Source of the DNA: Agromyces sp. CF514
Lineage (GTDB): Bacteria; Actinomycetota; Actinomycetes; Actinomycetales; Microbacteriaceae
Direction: 5' to 3'
Length of the DNA: 64,000 bases
Assembly (NCBI RefSeq): GCF_900113185.1
Contig: NZ_FOZD01000001.1
Coordinates: 1,240,001-1,304,000, forward strand
Shown here: positions 25,317-34,636 of the stretch, one piece after another
Layout: each line of letters starts with the position of its first letter
Numbering within the stretch: the stretch's first letter is position 1
Notes under the pieces: model-generated
What the model saw: the letters and a program-made list of their open reading frames with translations, nothing else
Told to the model about the DNA's origin: nothing
Database searches by the model: none
Program-made: the position numbers and the translations under genes

Positions 25317-26531
25317 TCAGCCGAGGCAGGCCGTGCTCGAGGTCGCCGCGACCGATTCGGGCAGCACTGGGATCAGTGCCCTCAGCACCTCGGCGAACGC
25401 CTCGCCCGTGCCCCCGTCGCCGTTGCCGATGAGGGCGAGCACGGCGCGCGAGCCCTCGAAGTACTGCACGTGCGCACCGTAGCCGGGCTCGGCGCCGCTG
25501 TGGTTCACGTCGAGGACGCATCCCGAGTCGGGATCGACGTGCACGCTGACGGCGAGCCCGTACCCGTAGCCCGTGTCGCTGAGGCCGGGGGCGCGGTCCT
25601 CGAGGCGTGCGGTCTGCATCTCGGGCGTGAGCCCGTAGCCCTCGCCCAGCGCGATTCCCCACGTGTGCAGGTCGTCGATCGTCGAGAGCATGGCGCCGGC
25701 CGCCCAGGCCTCGTGGTTGGTCCAGTCGGTCGTGTCGGTGGGCTGCGGGTACTGCGGGCAGAACTCCGAGTAGCCGCGGTCGAACGGCTCCGCCAGTTCG
25801 GCGTCGGGTGCGAAGCGGCTTCGGCTCATGCCGAGAGGCCTGAGCAGGTGCTCGTCGATCAGCGTGGCCAGGTCGCTGCCGGTCGTGCGCTCGAGGATGC
25901 GCCCGAGGATGAAGGTGTTGTAACCCGAGTAGGTGTTGCCCTCGCCCGGTGCGTACGGCTCGCGAGGGGTCGCCGCACCGATGGCGATCATCTCGTCGGG
26001 CGTGATCGTCGAGTACGGGTCGTCGCAGATCCGGTCGAGTTGCGTCTGGCCGGGCGGGCCGATGCCGCTCGACATGTTCATGAGCATGCGCAGGGTGATC
26101 TCGGCCGCATCGGGGAACTTGGGGTACCAGCGGTCGATCGTGTCGTCGAGCGAGAGCCCGACGGTTCCGTCGCCGATGAGCTGCAGCGCGACCTGGCCCA
26201 CGAGAGTCTTGGTGATGCTGCCGATCTTGGACTGGTTGGCGCGGTCCATCGGCTCGTTCGTGGCGAGATCCGAGACGCCGCGGGTGGCGACCCATTCCGC
26301 CTGGCCGGGTATCCACAGCCCGACGATGACGCCGGGCATCCCGGATGCCGCGAACCCCGCGTCGAGCGCGGCCTCGAGCTGCACGCGCAACGCGGTATCG
26401 AAGGGCGTCACGGAGGCGGTCGGCGGGGCCGAGGCGACGGTCGGCGTCGCGGAGGCGCATCCGCTCAGCAGGACGACGGCGACCGCAGCGGCGACCGCGC
26501 CCTTGAGAACCGCCCACCCCGGTTTGCGCAT
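25317..26531 (-). CDS. Serine hydrolase (class C beta-lactamase-like) lipoprotein, YxN motif altered
   Basis: A 404-residue exported penicillin-recognising-fold hydrolase. A signal peptide ends in lipobox LLSGC (Cys25). The SxxK motif is SITK at 105-108, and the HxG-like third motif lies in VNHSGAEPGY. The second motif, YAN in its closest paralogue, reads YSG at 201-203, so the asparagine is lost. Such proteins are D-aminopeptidases, esterases or peptidases of cell-wall fragments more often than true beta-lactamases. The paralogue at 35810-37027 shares much of the sequence and two upstream boxes, so this is a duplicated gene pair. Confidence 0.88.
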   Translation of the reverse strand: MRKPGWAVLKGAVAAAVAVVLLSGCASATPTVASAPPTASVTPFDTALRVQLEAALDAGFAASGMPGVIVGLWIPGQAEWVATRGVSDLATNEPMDRANQSKIGSITKTLVGQVALQLIGDGTVGLSLDDTIDRWYPKFPDAAEITLRMLMNMSSGIGPPGQTQLDRICDDPYSTITPDEMIAIGAATPREPYAPGEGNTYSGYNTFILGRILERTTGSDLATLIDEHLLRPLGMSRSRFAPDAELAEPFDRGYSEFCPQYPQPTDTTDWTNHEAWAAGAMLSTIDDLHTWGIALGEGYGLTPEMQTARLEDRAPGLSDTGYGYGLAVSVHVDPDSGCVLDVNHSGAEPGYGAHVQYFEGSRAVLALIGNGDGGTGEAFAEVLRALIPVLPESVAATSSTACLG

Positions 26532-26542
26532 GCCTGCTCCAC

Positions 26543-26592
26543 TCGCGACCCTATCCCGCGGGGGCGGGCCGCTGCCCCGCCCACTTCAGGGG
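26543..26592 (-). promoter_or_regulatory. Upstream boxes shared by two serine hydrolase genes
   Basis: TCGCGACCCTA (26543-26553; TAGGGT on the minus strand) and CCACTTCAGGGG (26581-26592) lie upstream of the 25317-26531 gene. The same two strings, in the same order, lie upstream of its paralogue at 37081-37139. This looks like a conserved promoter with a TAGGGT -10 box and an upstream CCCCTGAAGTGG element. Confidence 0.5.
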
Positions 26593-26601
26593 ACGTTCGG
26601 C

Positions 26602-28260
26602 TCAGCCCGCGTCGACGCCCGCAGCTCGCAGCTGCAGCCAGGCCGCGAGTCGCTGGTCGGCGCGCTCGATGCGGATGCCGTGCGCCTGCTCGGCCCGGCG
26701 CAGGCGGTGGCGCACCGTGTTCTGGTGCACGCCGAGCCGGTCGGCGGCCTGGGCGACGTTGCCGAAGCACTCGAGCCACGCGAGCAGGGTCTCGGCGGTC
26801 GCGGTCGTCGCAGGGTCGGTGACCAGTGCGTCGATCGCGGGATCGCGCAGCTCGTCGGATGCCGCGAGCAGCACGGCGGCCCGCTCGATCACCAGGCGCG
26901 GCCGCACGTCAGACACGGTGATCACGCGGGTCAGGTCGAGGCCGGGGTCGGAGCCCGCCCGATCGGCGCGGACCCGAGTGGGTGGCATCGGGTCGGACGC
27001 CGTGACGTCGAGCAGCCGGTCGGCGAGATCGCGCGCAGCCGCGACCTCGCCCGAGCGATGCACCGGGTCGACGACGGCGATGCGCGTGCCCTCGCCGACG
27101 AGGCGGTCGACGAGCGGCAGCAGCGGTTCGCACGCGCGCACGGCCTCGGCGACGTCGCCCGCGGTGAACAGGGCGTAGACGCGCCCTCGGTGGGCGACCG
27201 CGACCGTGTCGGGCCGGTGCAGCACGAGGTGCCTGATCACCGTCGAGCGCAACTGCGCGATCGCCGTGGGTCCGGCGCTCGGCACCTCGAACGCGACGAC
27301 CGCGGCACCGCGCTCCTCGGGGATGCCGAGCTCGGCGAACTCGGTGCCGGTCAGGTCGATGCCGGTGAGCAGGGTGCGCAGGCGGTCCTCGCGCGGGCGC
27401 TGGTTCGTGGCGTGGGTGCGCAGGTCGTCGAGCAGGTGCGCACCCGCGAGCGCGCTCGCGCGACGCATCCGCCCGTCCTGCTCGGGCGTGAGCCCGGCAT
27501 CGCCCGACGCGTCGATCGCCCAGATGCTGCCGAGGGGCACGGTGCCCGCGCGCACGGCGAACGCGACGCGCGGCTCCTCGTCGCCGAGACGCGGGTACTT
27601 CACCGGTGTGTCAGAGCGCAGCACGGTGCGGTACTGGTCGTCGTTGTACGGCGATGCGGGCACGCGCCGCGCGAGGATGCCGTGGGTGCGCAACTCGTCG
27701 ATGAGCTGCCCGGGCACCGACGAGTACGCGAGGATGTTGCGACTCAGGTCCTCGATCGCGACCGAGCCGCCGAAGTGCTCGGCGAGTTCGTTCGCGATGG
27801 CGAAGAGCGGTTCGGCCCCACGATCCTGCGCGCGTGCGAGGGAGGCGTCGGACTCGCCGAGCAGCCGCGTGAGCTGCGCGTCGAGGAGCCGCCAGCTGAT
27901 GCGATCGGCGATGCGCACCACCGTGAGACCGGTCGATTCGGCGATCGCGGCCATCGCGGCGATCCGATCGGCGCTGCACTTGACCGCGAGCCCGGCGGCA
28001 CCGTGATCGACGGCGGCCGCCGCGAGCGCCGCGAGTCGGGCGGTGCTCAGCGAACTCGTCGACGGGGCGAGCAGGAGCATGCCCGCGGCATCCGGCAGTT
28101 CGTCCGCGATGTCGACGAACTCGGTTCCGGTGACGGCGACGGATGCCGCGACGCCGCCGATGACCGTGATCGTGCTCGGTCCGAGCTGGTCGACGAGCTC
28201 GGCGAGCGAGACGCGCGGCACGAGGGCCGGCCACGACGTTGGAGGATTCGCTGCATCCAT
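26602..28260 (-). CDS. PucR-family transcriptional regulator
   Basis: A 552-residue regulator. The N-terminal 130 residues resemble the PucR sensory domain, a central GAF-like or linker region follows, and the C-terminal helix-turn-helix (GNVAQAADRLGVHQNTVRHR) near residue 505 is the PucR/CdaR type. PucR regulators respond to purine or amino-acid catabolites. It is divergent from the decarboxylase-like and amino-acid ABC importer genes (93-base gap), which are its probable targets. Confidence 0.9.
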   Translation of the reverse strand: MDAANPPTSWPALVPRVSLAELVDQLGPSTITVIGGVAASVAVTGTEFVDIADELPDAAGMLLLAPSTSSLSTARLAALAAAAVDHGAAGLAVKCSADRIAAMAAIAESTGLTVVRIADRISWRLLDAQLTRLLGESDASLARAQDRGAEPLFAIANELAEHFGGSVAIEDLSRNILAYSSVPGQLIDELRTHGILARRVPASPYNDDQYRTVLRSDTPVKYPRLGDEEPRVAFAVRAGTVPLGSIWAIDASGDAGLTPEQDGRMRRASALAGAHLLDDLRTHATNQRPREDRLRTLLTGIDLTGTEFAELGIPEERGAAVVAFEVPSAGPTAIAQLRSTVIRHLVLHRPDTVAVAHRGRVYALFTAGDVAEAVRACEPLLPLVDRLVGEGTRIAVVDPVHRSGEVAAARDLADRLLDVTASDPMPPTRVRADRAGSDPGLDLTRVITVSDVRPRLVIERAAVLLAASDELRDPAIDALVTDPATTATAETLLAWLECFGNVAQAADRLGVHQNTVRHRLRRAEQAHGIRIERADQRLAAWLQLRAAGVDAG

Positions 28261-28353
28261 GCCGCGAATCTATCTCAGATCTCCAACCAGCGGCCGGGCC
28301 GATCTTCCTAGGCTGGCCGACGCGACGGCGAAGACGCCCGCAGAGGAGGAACG

Positions 28354-29664
28354 ATGACTGCGAACCGGCCGGACCCGAGCGGCACCCGCCTCGGCGACCT
28401 GTGGCGGATCCTGCCCGAAGAGGCGACCGCCACCGCCGACGGCGTGCTCGAGATCGGGGGCGTCGCCGTCACCGAACTCGCCGAGCGCTTCGGCACCCCG
28501 CTGCACGTCTACGACGAGCAGGGCCTGCGGCGACAGATCCGCAGGTTCGTCGACGGCCTGCAGGCGAGGTGGCCGGACTCCGAGGTGCTCTTCGCGTCGA
28601 AGTCGCTCCCCGCCGTCGGCATGTACCGCATCGCGCAGGAGGAGGGGCTGTCGGTGGACATCGCGGGCGGCGGCGAACTCCGGCTCGCGCTCGCCGCGGG
28701 CGTGGACCCCGCACGCCTGCACTTCCACGGCAACGCGAAGACGGATGCCGAGCTGCGCATGGCGCTCGACGCGGGCATCGACACGATCATCGTCGACAAC
28801 GACGACGAACTCGACCGGCTCGAGCGGCTGCTCGAGCGCCCCCAGAAGCTGCTGCTCCGGGTCATCCCGGGCGTCGAGGCGAAGACGCACGCGTCGCAGG
28901 CCACCGGCGGTGCGAACTCCAAGTTCGGGCTGCCCATCGACCAGGCCGAGCGCGCGATCCGCCGCATGCAGGCGCACCCGCTCATGCGATTCGAGGGCGT
29001 GCACCTGCACATCGGCTCGCAGATCCTCGACGAGACCCAGTTCGCCGAGGCGGTCGAGAAGATCTCGACGGTCGGCACGTTCGGCACCTACGACGTCGGC
29101 GGCGGACTCGGCATCGCCTACACGTACGACGAGGTCGCCCCGAGCGTCGACGACTACCTCGACGCGGTCGTCGCCTCGGCGAAGGCGCACCTTCCCGCCG
29201 GCGCACGCCTGATGATCGAGCCGGGCCGGTCGATCGTCGGGCGTTCGGGCGTCACGCTCTATCGCACGACCACCGTCAAGCGCACCGGCCGCACCTTCGT
29301 CGCCGTCGACGGCGGCCTCGCCGACCAGATGGACATCGCGCTCACGGGGCAGCGCTACGAGGCCGTGCTCGCCGACCGCCTGCTCGAGCCGTGGACCGAG
29401 ACCGTGCAGCTCGTCGGCCGTCAGTGCGAGTCGGGCGACCTCCTCGTCGACGGCGCGGCCATGCCGCCCGCACGTGTCGGCGACCTCGTGGCGATGGCCG
29501 CGACCGGCGCGTACGCCTACACGATGTCCAACAACTACAACGGTGCGTTGAAGCCCGCGATCGTCTTCGTCGCCGACGGCGTCGCACGGCTCGTCGCGCG
29601 CCGCGAGACCTACGACGACCTGCTCGCCACCCACGCACCGGCGCTCGAGAACGCACTCGTCTGA
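28354..29664 (+). CDS. lysA: Diaminopimelate decarboxylase-like PLP enzyme (fold type III)
   Basis: A 436-residue PLP-dependent decarboxylase of the alanine-racemase fold. The PLP lysine is K83 in VLFASKSLP. HIGSQ, DVGGGLG and EPGRSIVG bind the cofactor phosphate, CESGD supplies the catalytic cysteine from the second subunit, and YTMSNNYNG closes the substrate site. LysA makes lysine from meso-diaminopimelate. The gene sits directly before a polar amino-acid importer and opposite a PucR regulator. That setting suggests it decarboxylates an imported amino acid, or supports salvage, rather than being the housekeeping lysA. GAGGAGG precedes the ATG. Confidence 0.85.
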   Translation: MTANRPDPSGTRLGDLWRILPEEATATADGVLEIGGVAVTELAERFGTPLHVYDEQGLRRQIRRFVDGLQARWPDSEVLFASKSLPAVGMYRIAQEEGLSVDIAGGGELRLALAAGVDPARLHFHGNAKTDAELRMALDAGIDTIIVDNDDELDRLERLLERPQKLLLRVIPGVEAKTHASQATGGANSKFGLPIDQAERAIRRMQAHPLMRFEGVHLHIGSQILDETQFAEAVEKISTVGTFGTYDVGGGLGIAYTYDEVAPSVDDYLDAVVASAKAHLPAGARLMIEPGRSIVGRSGVTLYRTTTVKRTGRTFVAVDGGLADQMDIALTGQRYEAVLADRLLEPWTETVQLVGRQCESGDLLVDGAAMPPARVGDLVAMAATGAYAYTMSNNYNGALKPAIVFVADGVARLVARRETYDDLLATHAPALENALV

Positions 29665-29711
29665 GACGCTCCGCCGACCACCGACCAGATCACCCCGACG
29701 AAGGAGTCCGC

Positions 29712-30683
29712 ATGATCACCAGCACCACCACCCGAACCGACGCCGCCAGAACCGTCGCAGCCCGCTCGGCCGCGCTCGCCGCCGCATTCGCCGCCGTCGC
29801 CGCGCTCACCCTCACCGGATGCTCCGGCATCACGGGCTCCGGAGCCCAGGCCGCTGGTGGATCCGACCTGCCCGTCGGCGACGAGGTCTCGACGACCGCG
29901 GATCCGGAGCTCGCGAAGCTGCTGCCGGCCCCGATCGTCGAGAAGGGGCGGCTCGACATCGCCGTCGACATCCCGTTCCCGCCCATGGCGATGTACGACG
30001 ACACGAATCGGGCCGTCGGCTTCGACCCGGAGCTCGCGCGCCTCATCGGGCAGAAGCTCGACATCGACGTGTCGATCAACAAGCAGGCGTTCGACTCGGT
30101 GATCCCGTCGCTGCAGGCCGGCAAGAACGACCTCATCATGAGCGGAATGAACGACACCCCCGAGCGCCAGGAGACCGTCACCTTCGTCGACTACACGCAT
30201 GGCGGCTTCGCGATCCTCGTGAACGCGGGCGACACCGCCATCGCCACGCAGACCGACCTGTGCGGCAAGACCGTCTCGGTGCAGAAGGCGACCGTGCAGG
30301 GCGACCTGCTCCGCGGCATGGACTGCGGATCGGACCCGGTCGTCGTGACGGAGCTGCCGAGCGACCTCGACGCGCAGACCGCGCTCCGCGCCGGCAAGTC
30401 CGACGCCTACGTCGCCGACGCCGTGGTCGCCGAGTACGCGGCCGCGACGACCGACGACGGCGAGACGTTCGACGTCGTGCGCGACCCCGAGAATCCGGCC
30501 GGCTTCGCGCCCGTGTACAGCGGCATCGGCATCCTGAAGGACGACGCCGAGCTCGTCGAGGTGATCCGCCGGGCGCTGCAGGCGCTCATCGACGAGGGCG
30601 CCTACCAGGCCGTGCTCGAGCGCAACGACATCGGCGCGTACGCGGTCGAGTCGGCCGAGACCAACCAGGGCGCGGGCTCGTGA
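29712..30683 (+). CDS. Polar amino-acid ABC transporter, substrate-binding lipoprotein
   Basis: A 323-residue family-3 solute-binding protein. The signal peptide ends in lipobox LTGC (Cys37). The mature part shows the expected opening LDIAVDIPFPPMAMYD, GFDPELARLIGQKL, the ligand loop FDSVIPSLQAGKNDLIMSGM and the second lobe GKTVSVQKATVQGD. It captures an amino acid or opine outside the membrane and hands it to the permease. ATG 29712 has AAGGAG ahead. The stop overlaps the permease GTG (GTGA). Ligand identity is not evident; the neighbouring decarboxylase suggests a diamino acid. Confidence 0.92.
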   Translation: MITSTTTRTDAARTVAARSAALAAAFAAVAALTLTGCSGITGSGAQAAGGSDLPVGDEVSTTADPELAKLLPAPIVEKGRLDIAVDIPFPPMAMYDDTNRAVGFDPELARLIGQKLDIDVSINKQAFDSVIPSLQAGKNDLIMSGMNDTPERQETVTFVDYTHGGFAILVNAGDTAIATQTDLCGKTVSVQKATVQGDLLRGMDCGSDPVVVTELPSDLDAQTALRAGKSDAYVADAVVAEYAAATTDDGETFDVVRDPENPAGFAPVYSGIGILKDDAELVEVIRRALQALIDEGAYQAVLERNDIGAYAVESAETNQGAGS

Positions 30684-31651
30684 CGGTCGTGCACGAGCGG
30701 GCGGCGGATGTCGCCGCCACCGACGACGACGTCGTCGCGATCCCGCTGCGCCGACCGTGGCGGTGGATCGGCGCGGCCCTCGTGCTGCTCCTCGCCGCCT
30801 GGTTCGCCTGGTCGGTGTTCACGAACCCCAACCTCGACTTCGCCGCGATCGGAACGTTCCTCGTCGACCCCCGGATCCTCGACGGCGTCGGGCTGACGCT
30901 GCTCATCACGCTCATCTCGATGCTGGTGTCGACGTTCCTCGCGATCGTGATCGCCGCCATGCGGCTCTCGACGAACCCGGTGCTCTCATCGGTCGCGTGG
31001 TTCTACGTGTGGGCGTTCCGCGGCACGCCGTTGCTCGTGCAGATCGTGCTCTGGGGCTACCTCGGCCTGCTGTACGAGCAACTGAGCATCGGCATCCCGT
31101 TCACCGACGTGGTGTTCTGGCAAGCCGACACGAACGCCCTCATCAGCGCGTTCACGGCAGGCCTGCTCGCCCTCACGCTCAACCAGGCCGCGTACTCGTC
31201 GGAGATCGTGCGCGCAGGCATGCTCTCGGTCGACGAGGGCCAGCGCGAGGCCGCGGCCTCGCTCGGGATGTCGCCGCTGTACACGTTCCGTCGGGTGCTG
31301 CTGCCGCAGGCGATGCGCGTGATCATCCCGCCGATGGGCAACGAGACCATCTCGATGCTGAAGAACACGTCGCTGCTCTCGGTGATCGCGGTGCTCGAGC
31401 TCTACACGCAGGCGAGCATGATCTCGTCGCAGAACCTCAAGCAGGTCGAGCTGCTCATCGTCGCGAGCCTCTGGTACCTGCTGCTCACGAGCGTGCTGTC
31501 GATCCCGCAGTACTACCTGGAGCGCCGCTACGGGCGCGGCTCGAGCCGCGCCCTTCCGCCCACGCCGTTCCAGCGGCTCCGCCGGGCCCTCGCCTCGCGG
31601 CGCCCCGGGCCGGAACCTGCCCCCGTGACCAAGGAGGTCCGAGCCGTATGA
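30680..31651 (+). CDS. Amino-acid ABC transporter permease
   Basis: A 323-residue HisM/GlnP-type permease with about six membrane spans and the EAA loop SSEIVRAGMLSVDEGQREAA, which contacts the ATPase. FYVWAFRGTPLLVQI is a typical conserved segment. Only one permease gene is present, so it should act as a homodimer. The start is the GTG overlapping the binding-protein stop. The C-terminus runs into the ribosome site of the ATPase gene and overlaps it by four bases. Confidence 0.92.
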   Translation: MTVVHERAADVAATDDDVVAIPLRRPWRWIGAALVLLLAAWFAWSVFTNPNLDFAAIGTFLVDPRILDGVGLTLLITLISMLVSTFLAIVIAAMRLSTNPVLSSVAWFYVWAFRGTPLLVQIVLWGYLGLLYEQLSIGIPFTDVVFWQADTNALISAFTAGLLALTLNQAAYSSEIVRAGMLSVDEGQREAAASLGMSPLYTFRRVLLPQAMRVIIPPMGNETISMLKNTSLLSVIAVLELYTQASMISSQNLKQVELLIVASLWYLLLTSVLSIPQYYLERRYGRGSSRALPPTPFQRLRRALASRRPGPEPAPVTKEVRAV

Positions 31652-32451
31652 CCGTCACCGCTCCCGCAGGCGTGCCCGCCGCGGCATCCGCTCGCCCGCT
31701 CGTCGAGATCCGCCGTGTGCGCAAGAGCTTCGGTGCGCACGAGGTGCTGCGCGACATCTCGCTCGAGGTGCCCCAGGGCTCCGTGACCGTGCTGCTCGGG
31801 CCGTCGGGCTCCGGCAAGTCCACGCTGCTGCGCTGCATCAACCACCTCGAGACCATCGACGGCGGGCGCATCATCGTCGACGGCGAGCTCATCGGCTATC
31901 GCCAGGCCGGGCACAACATCCACGAGATGACGCCCGGTCAGATCGCCCGCCAGCGTCGAGACATCGGCATGGTGTTCCAGCGATTCAACCTGTTCCCGCA
32001 CATGACCGCGCTCGAGAACATCGTCGAGGCGCCGGTCGGGATCGCGCGCATCCCGTCGGCGAAGGCGAAGGCGCGCGCGCACGAGCTGCTCGACCGGGTG
32101 GGGCTGGCGGACTTCGCCGGGCACTACCCGTCGCAGCTGTCCGGCGGCCAGCAGCAGCGCGTCGCGATCGCCCGGGCGCTCGCGATGGACCCCAAGCTCA
32201 TGCTCTTCGACGAGCCGACCTCGGCGCTCGACCCCGAACTCGTGGGCGACGTGCTCGACGTCATGCGCGAGCTCGCGCGCGAGGGCATGACGATGATCGT
32301 CGTGACCCACGAGATCGGGTTCGCACGCGGCGTCGCCGATCAGGTCGTGTTCATGGACGGAGGCGTCGTCGTCGAGGCGGGCACCGCGTCGGCCGTGATC
32401 GATGCGCCGCAGCGGCAGCGCACCCGCAACTTCCTCGAGAGCGTGCGGTAG
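31648..32451 (+). CDS. Amino-acid ABC transporter ATP-binding protein
   Basis: A 267-residue ABC ATPase of the GlnQ/HisP group. Walker A is GPSGSGKST, the signature is [15 protein letters not shown], Walker B is LMLFDEP, and the switch histidine is in [10 protein letters not shown] strong AAGGAGG precedes ATG 31648, which overlaps the permease stop (ATGA). It drives import by the binding protein and permease encoded just upstream. The 169 bases after its stop contain a 22-bp direct repeat and no gene. Confidence 0.95.
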   Translation: MTVTAPAGVPAAASARPLVEIRRVRKSFGAHEVLRDISLEVPQGSVTVLLGPSGSGKSTLLRCINHLETIDGGRIIVDGELIGYRQAGHNIHEMTPGQIARQRRDIGMVFQRFNLFPHMTALENIVEAPVGIARIPSAKAKARAHELLDRVGLADFAGHYPSQLSGGQQQRVAIARALAMDPKLMLFDEPTSALDPELVGDVLDVMRELAREGMTMIVVTHEIGFARGVADQVVFMDGGVVVEAGTASAVIDAPQRQRTRNFLESVR

Positions 32452-32476
32452 GACCGCACCTGCTCGAGGAGGCGAA

Positions 32477-32533
32477 GGGATGCCGCGAGGTCGGGGGGAC
32501 TCCGCGGCGTCGGGATGCCGCGAGGTCGGGGGG
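32477..32533. repeat. 22-bp direct repeat downstream of the ABC operon
   Basis: GGGATGCCGCGAGGTCGGGG plus GG occurs identically at 32477-32498 and 32512-32533. The copies lie between the ends of the ABC ATPase gene and the convergent EamA gene. Each copy contains the GGATGCCG string common in the window. Confidence 0.8.
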
Positions 32534-32620
32534 CTTCGCGGCATCCGTCGTCTGCACGGCAGGCCGCGTACGACGCCGGATGCTCCGTCGACAAGCCCGC
32601 GGCCGCGACCGGCATCCAGG

Positions 32621-33568
32621 TCATCTCGCGGTACGAGCCGACTCCGTGGCGGCTGCTCGAGGCAGGTCGCGCCCGGGGTGGCCGCCGCGCACGGCTCGTC
32701 GCCCCACCGGCGCGTTCGCGACGAACACGCCGGCGACGAGCACGAGCCCGCCGGCCGTCTCCCACGCGTTCGGCACCTGGCCGAGCAGCAGCGCGGCGGA
32801 TGCCATCGCCACCACGGGTGCGAGCAGCACCCACGGCACGACCGACGCCGAGCGGTTGCGTGCGAGCAGGGCGTTGAAGATCGCATAGCCGACGAGGGTG
32901 CAGAGGCCCGCGGTGTAGAGCGTCGAGAGGATCGGGCGCCAGCCGAACGCCGCGATGCCGGCGGCGATCGCATCGGGCCCCTCGATGAGCGCCGAGAGCC
33001 CGAGCGCCGGCAGCGGCACCACGAGCGACGACCACACCGTGAGCGACAGCGCGCCGAGGCGCTTCGCAGGCGCGACCGGGCCAGCCTGACGCGAGATGAC
33101 GTTGCCGATCGCCCACGAGAGCGCGGCGAGCAGGCACAGCACGACCGCGAGTGCGGGCGCGTCACCGCCGCGGCCGAGCGCGACGACGCCCAGGCCGACG
33201 GTGCCGACGAGCACGCCGATCGTCTGCATGCGGTTGGGTCGCTCGCGCAGGGCGAGGGCCGCGACCACGATCGTCAGCACCACCTGCGCCTGCAGCAGCA
33301 GGGCGGCGATGCCCGGCTGCAGCCCCAGCGCGATCGACGTGTACAGCAGGCCGAACTGTCCGAGGCTCATGAAGAGGCCGACCCCGACGACGGTCTTCCA
33401 GTTCGCGAGCGGCCTGGGCACGACGACCGCGGCCAGGGCGACGACGCTGAAGCGCACGGCGACGAAGAAGAGCGGCGGAATGCCGCGCATGCCCCAGTCG
33501 ATCACGACGAAGTTGAAGCCCCACAGGGTGGCCACGGCGGCGGCCAGCAGCATGTCGCGTCTCGTCAT
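32621..33568 (-). CDS. EamA-family (DMT) transporter
   Basis: A 315-residue drug/metabolite-transporter protein with ten hydrophobic segments in two EamA repeats. The first repeat opens AVATLWGFNFVVIDWGMRG and the second opens LCLLAALSWAIGNVISRQAG. Members export amino acids or metabolites. It is divergent from a LysR regulator with an inverted repeat between the genes, so it is probably that regulator's target. A hydrophilic tail of about 30 residues follows the last helix. Confidence 0.9.
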   Translation of the reverse strand: MTRRDMLLAAAVATLWGFNFVVIDWGMRGIPPLFFVAVRFSVVALAAVVVPRPLANWKTVVGVGLFMSLGQFGLLYTSIALGLQPGIAALLLQAQVVLTIVVAALALRERPNRMQTIGVLVGTVGLGVVALGRGGDAPALAVVLCLLAALSWAIGNVISRQAGPVAPAKRLGALSLTVWSSLVVPLPALGLSALIEGPDAIAAGIAAFGWRPILSTLYTAGLCTLVGYAIFNALLARNRSASVVPWVLLAPVVAMASAALLLGQVPNAWETAGGLVLVAGVFVANAPVGRRAVRGGHPGRDLPRAAATESARTAR

Positions 33569-33601
33569 GTCTCAAGGCTCGCCCGCGGCATCCGGAAACA
33601 C

Positions 33602-33639
33602 CAGCAATCATTTCTGCCACTGAATCGGTAGCATTGCTG
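33602..33639. promoter_or_regulatory. Inverted repeat and promoter between EamA and LysR genes
   Basis: CAGCAAT (33602-33608) and ATTGCTG (33633-33639) form a dyad with 7-bp arms and a 24-base gap. The right arm overlaps TAGCAT (33629-33634), a -10 box six bases before the lysR ATG, which suggests autoregulation and a leaderless lysR transcript. Confidence 0.5.
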
Positions 33640-33640
33640 C

Positions 33641-34618
33641 ATGATCGATCTCGAAGCCGTGGTCGCACTGCGCGCCGTGGCCACCAACGGCAGCGTCGCG
33701 GCGGCGGCCGATGCGCTCGGGTACACCCCGTCGGCGGTGTCGCAGCAGATCAAGCGCCTCGAGCGCGGCACCCGGGTCGCGCTGCTCGAGCGCGCGGGCC
33801 GCGGCGTCGTGCTGACGGATGCCGGTCGCCATCTCGTCACGTCGTCGGCGACGGTGCTCGCCGATCTCGAGCGCATCGAGGCCGACCTGCAACTGACCGG
33901 CGGTGCGCCCGGAGCAGACGGCCTCGACGGCGCCGCTCGCCGCCCGATCACCGGTGAGGTGCGCATCGGCGCGTTCTCGACCGCGGTGCGCGGGCTGCTG
34001 GTCGACGTGCTGCCGAGCCTGCGCAACGAGCATCCCGACCTGCGCGTGCCCCTGCGAGAGAGCGAGCCGTGGGAGACGATCGCGCTCGTCGCGTCGGGCC
34101 AGCGAGATCTCGGCATCGTGCACCGCTGGGGTGGCGTGGCGCTCGCGATGCCCGATCACCTCGTCGAGACCCCCCTGTTCACGGATGTCGCCGACGTGAT
34201 CCTGCGGCGCGATCACCCGCTCGCGCTCGCCGGAACCGCCGAGCTCACCCCCGCCGACCTCGCCGACGAGCCGTGGATCGCGACCTTCGACTCGACCATC
34301 TGCCGCCAGTGGCTGCGACGACTGTTCGACGGCGTCTCGAACGCGCCGCGCATCGTGCACGAGTCGATGGAGTTCGAGAACCACCTCGAGCTCGTGCGCG
34401 CGGGCCTCGGCGTCGCGCTCGTGCCTCGTATGGGGCGTCCGCCGCTGCATCCCGATCTCGTCGCCGTGCCGACCGTGCGACCGGCCTCGACGCGCGGGGT
34501 GTCGGCCGTGCACCGGCGCAGCCAGGCGGACTCGCCGGCGCTGCAGGCCGTGCTCGACGCGGTGCGGGCCGTCGCGTCGTCGCGCGCTGATCTGCAGGAG
34601 GGCCCGGTTCGACGCTGA
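33641..34618 (+). CDS. LysR-family transcriptional regulator
   Basis: A 325-residue LysR regulator. The N-terminal winged helix contains GSVAAAADALGYTPSAVSQQ as the helix-turn-helix. A 90-residue linker helix and the two-lobe effector domain follow (GEVRIGAFSTAVRGLL onward). A 15-residue Ala/Gly/Asp insertion lies in the hinge (GGAPGADGLDGAA). It is divergent from the EamA exporter. By analogy with ArgP/LysE-type pairs it may sense the exported metabolite, but the ligand cannot be read from sequence. Confidence 0.9.
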   Translation: MIDLEAVVALRAVATNGSVAAAADALGYTPSAVSQQIKRLERGTRVALLERAGRGVVLTDAGRHLVTSSATVLADLERIEADLQLTGGAPGADGLDGAARRPITGEVRIGAFSTAVRGLLVDVLPSLRNEHPDLRVPLRESEPWETIALVASGQRDLGIVHRWGGVALAMPDHLVETPLFTDVADVILRRDHPLALAGTAELTPADLADEPWIATFDSTICRQWLRRLFDGVSNAPRIVHESMEFENHLELVRAGLGVALVPRMGRPPLHPDLVAVPTVRPASTRGVSAVHRRSQADSPALQAVLDAVRAVASSRADLQEGPVRR

Positions 34619-34636
34619 ACCCGACCTCCGTCGAGC

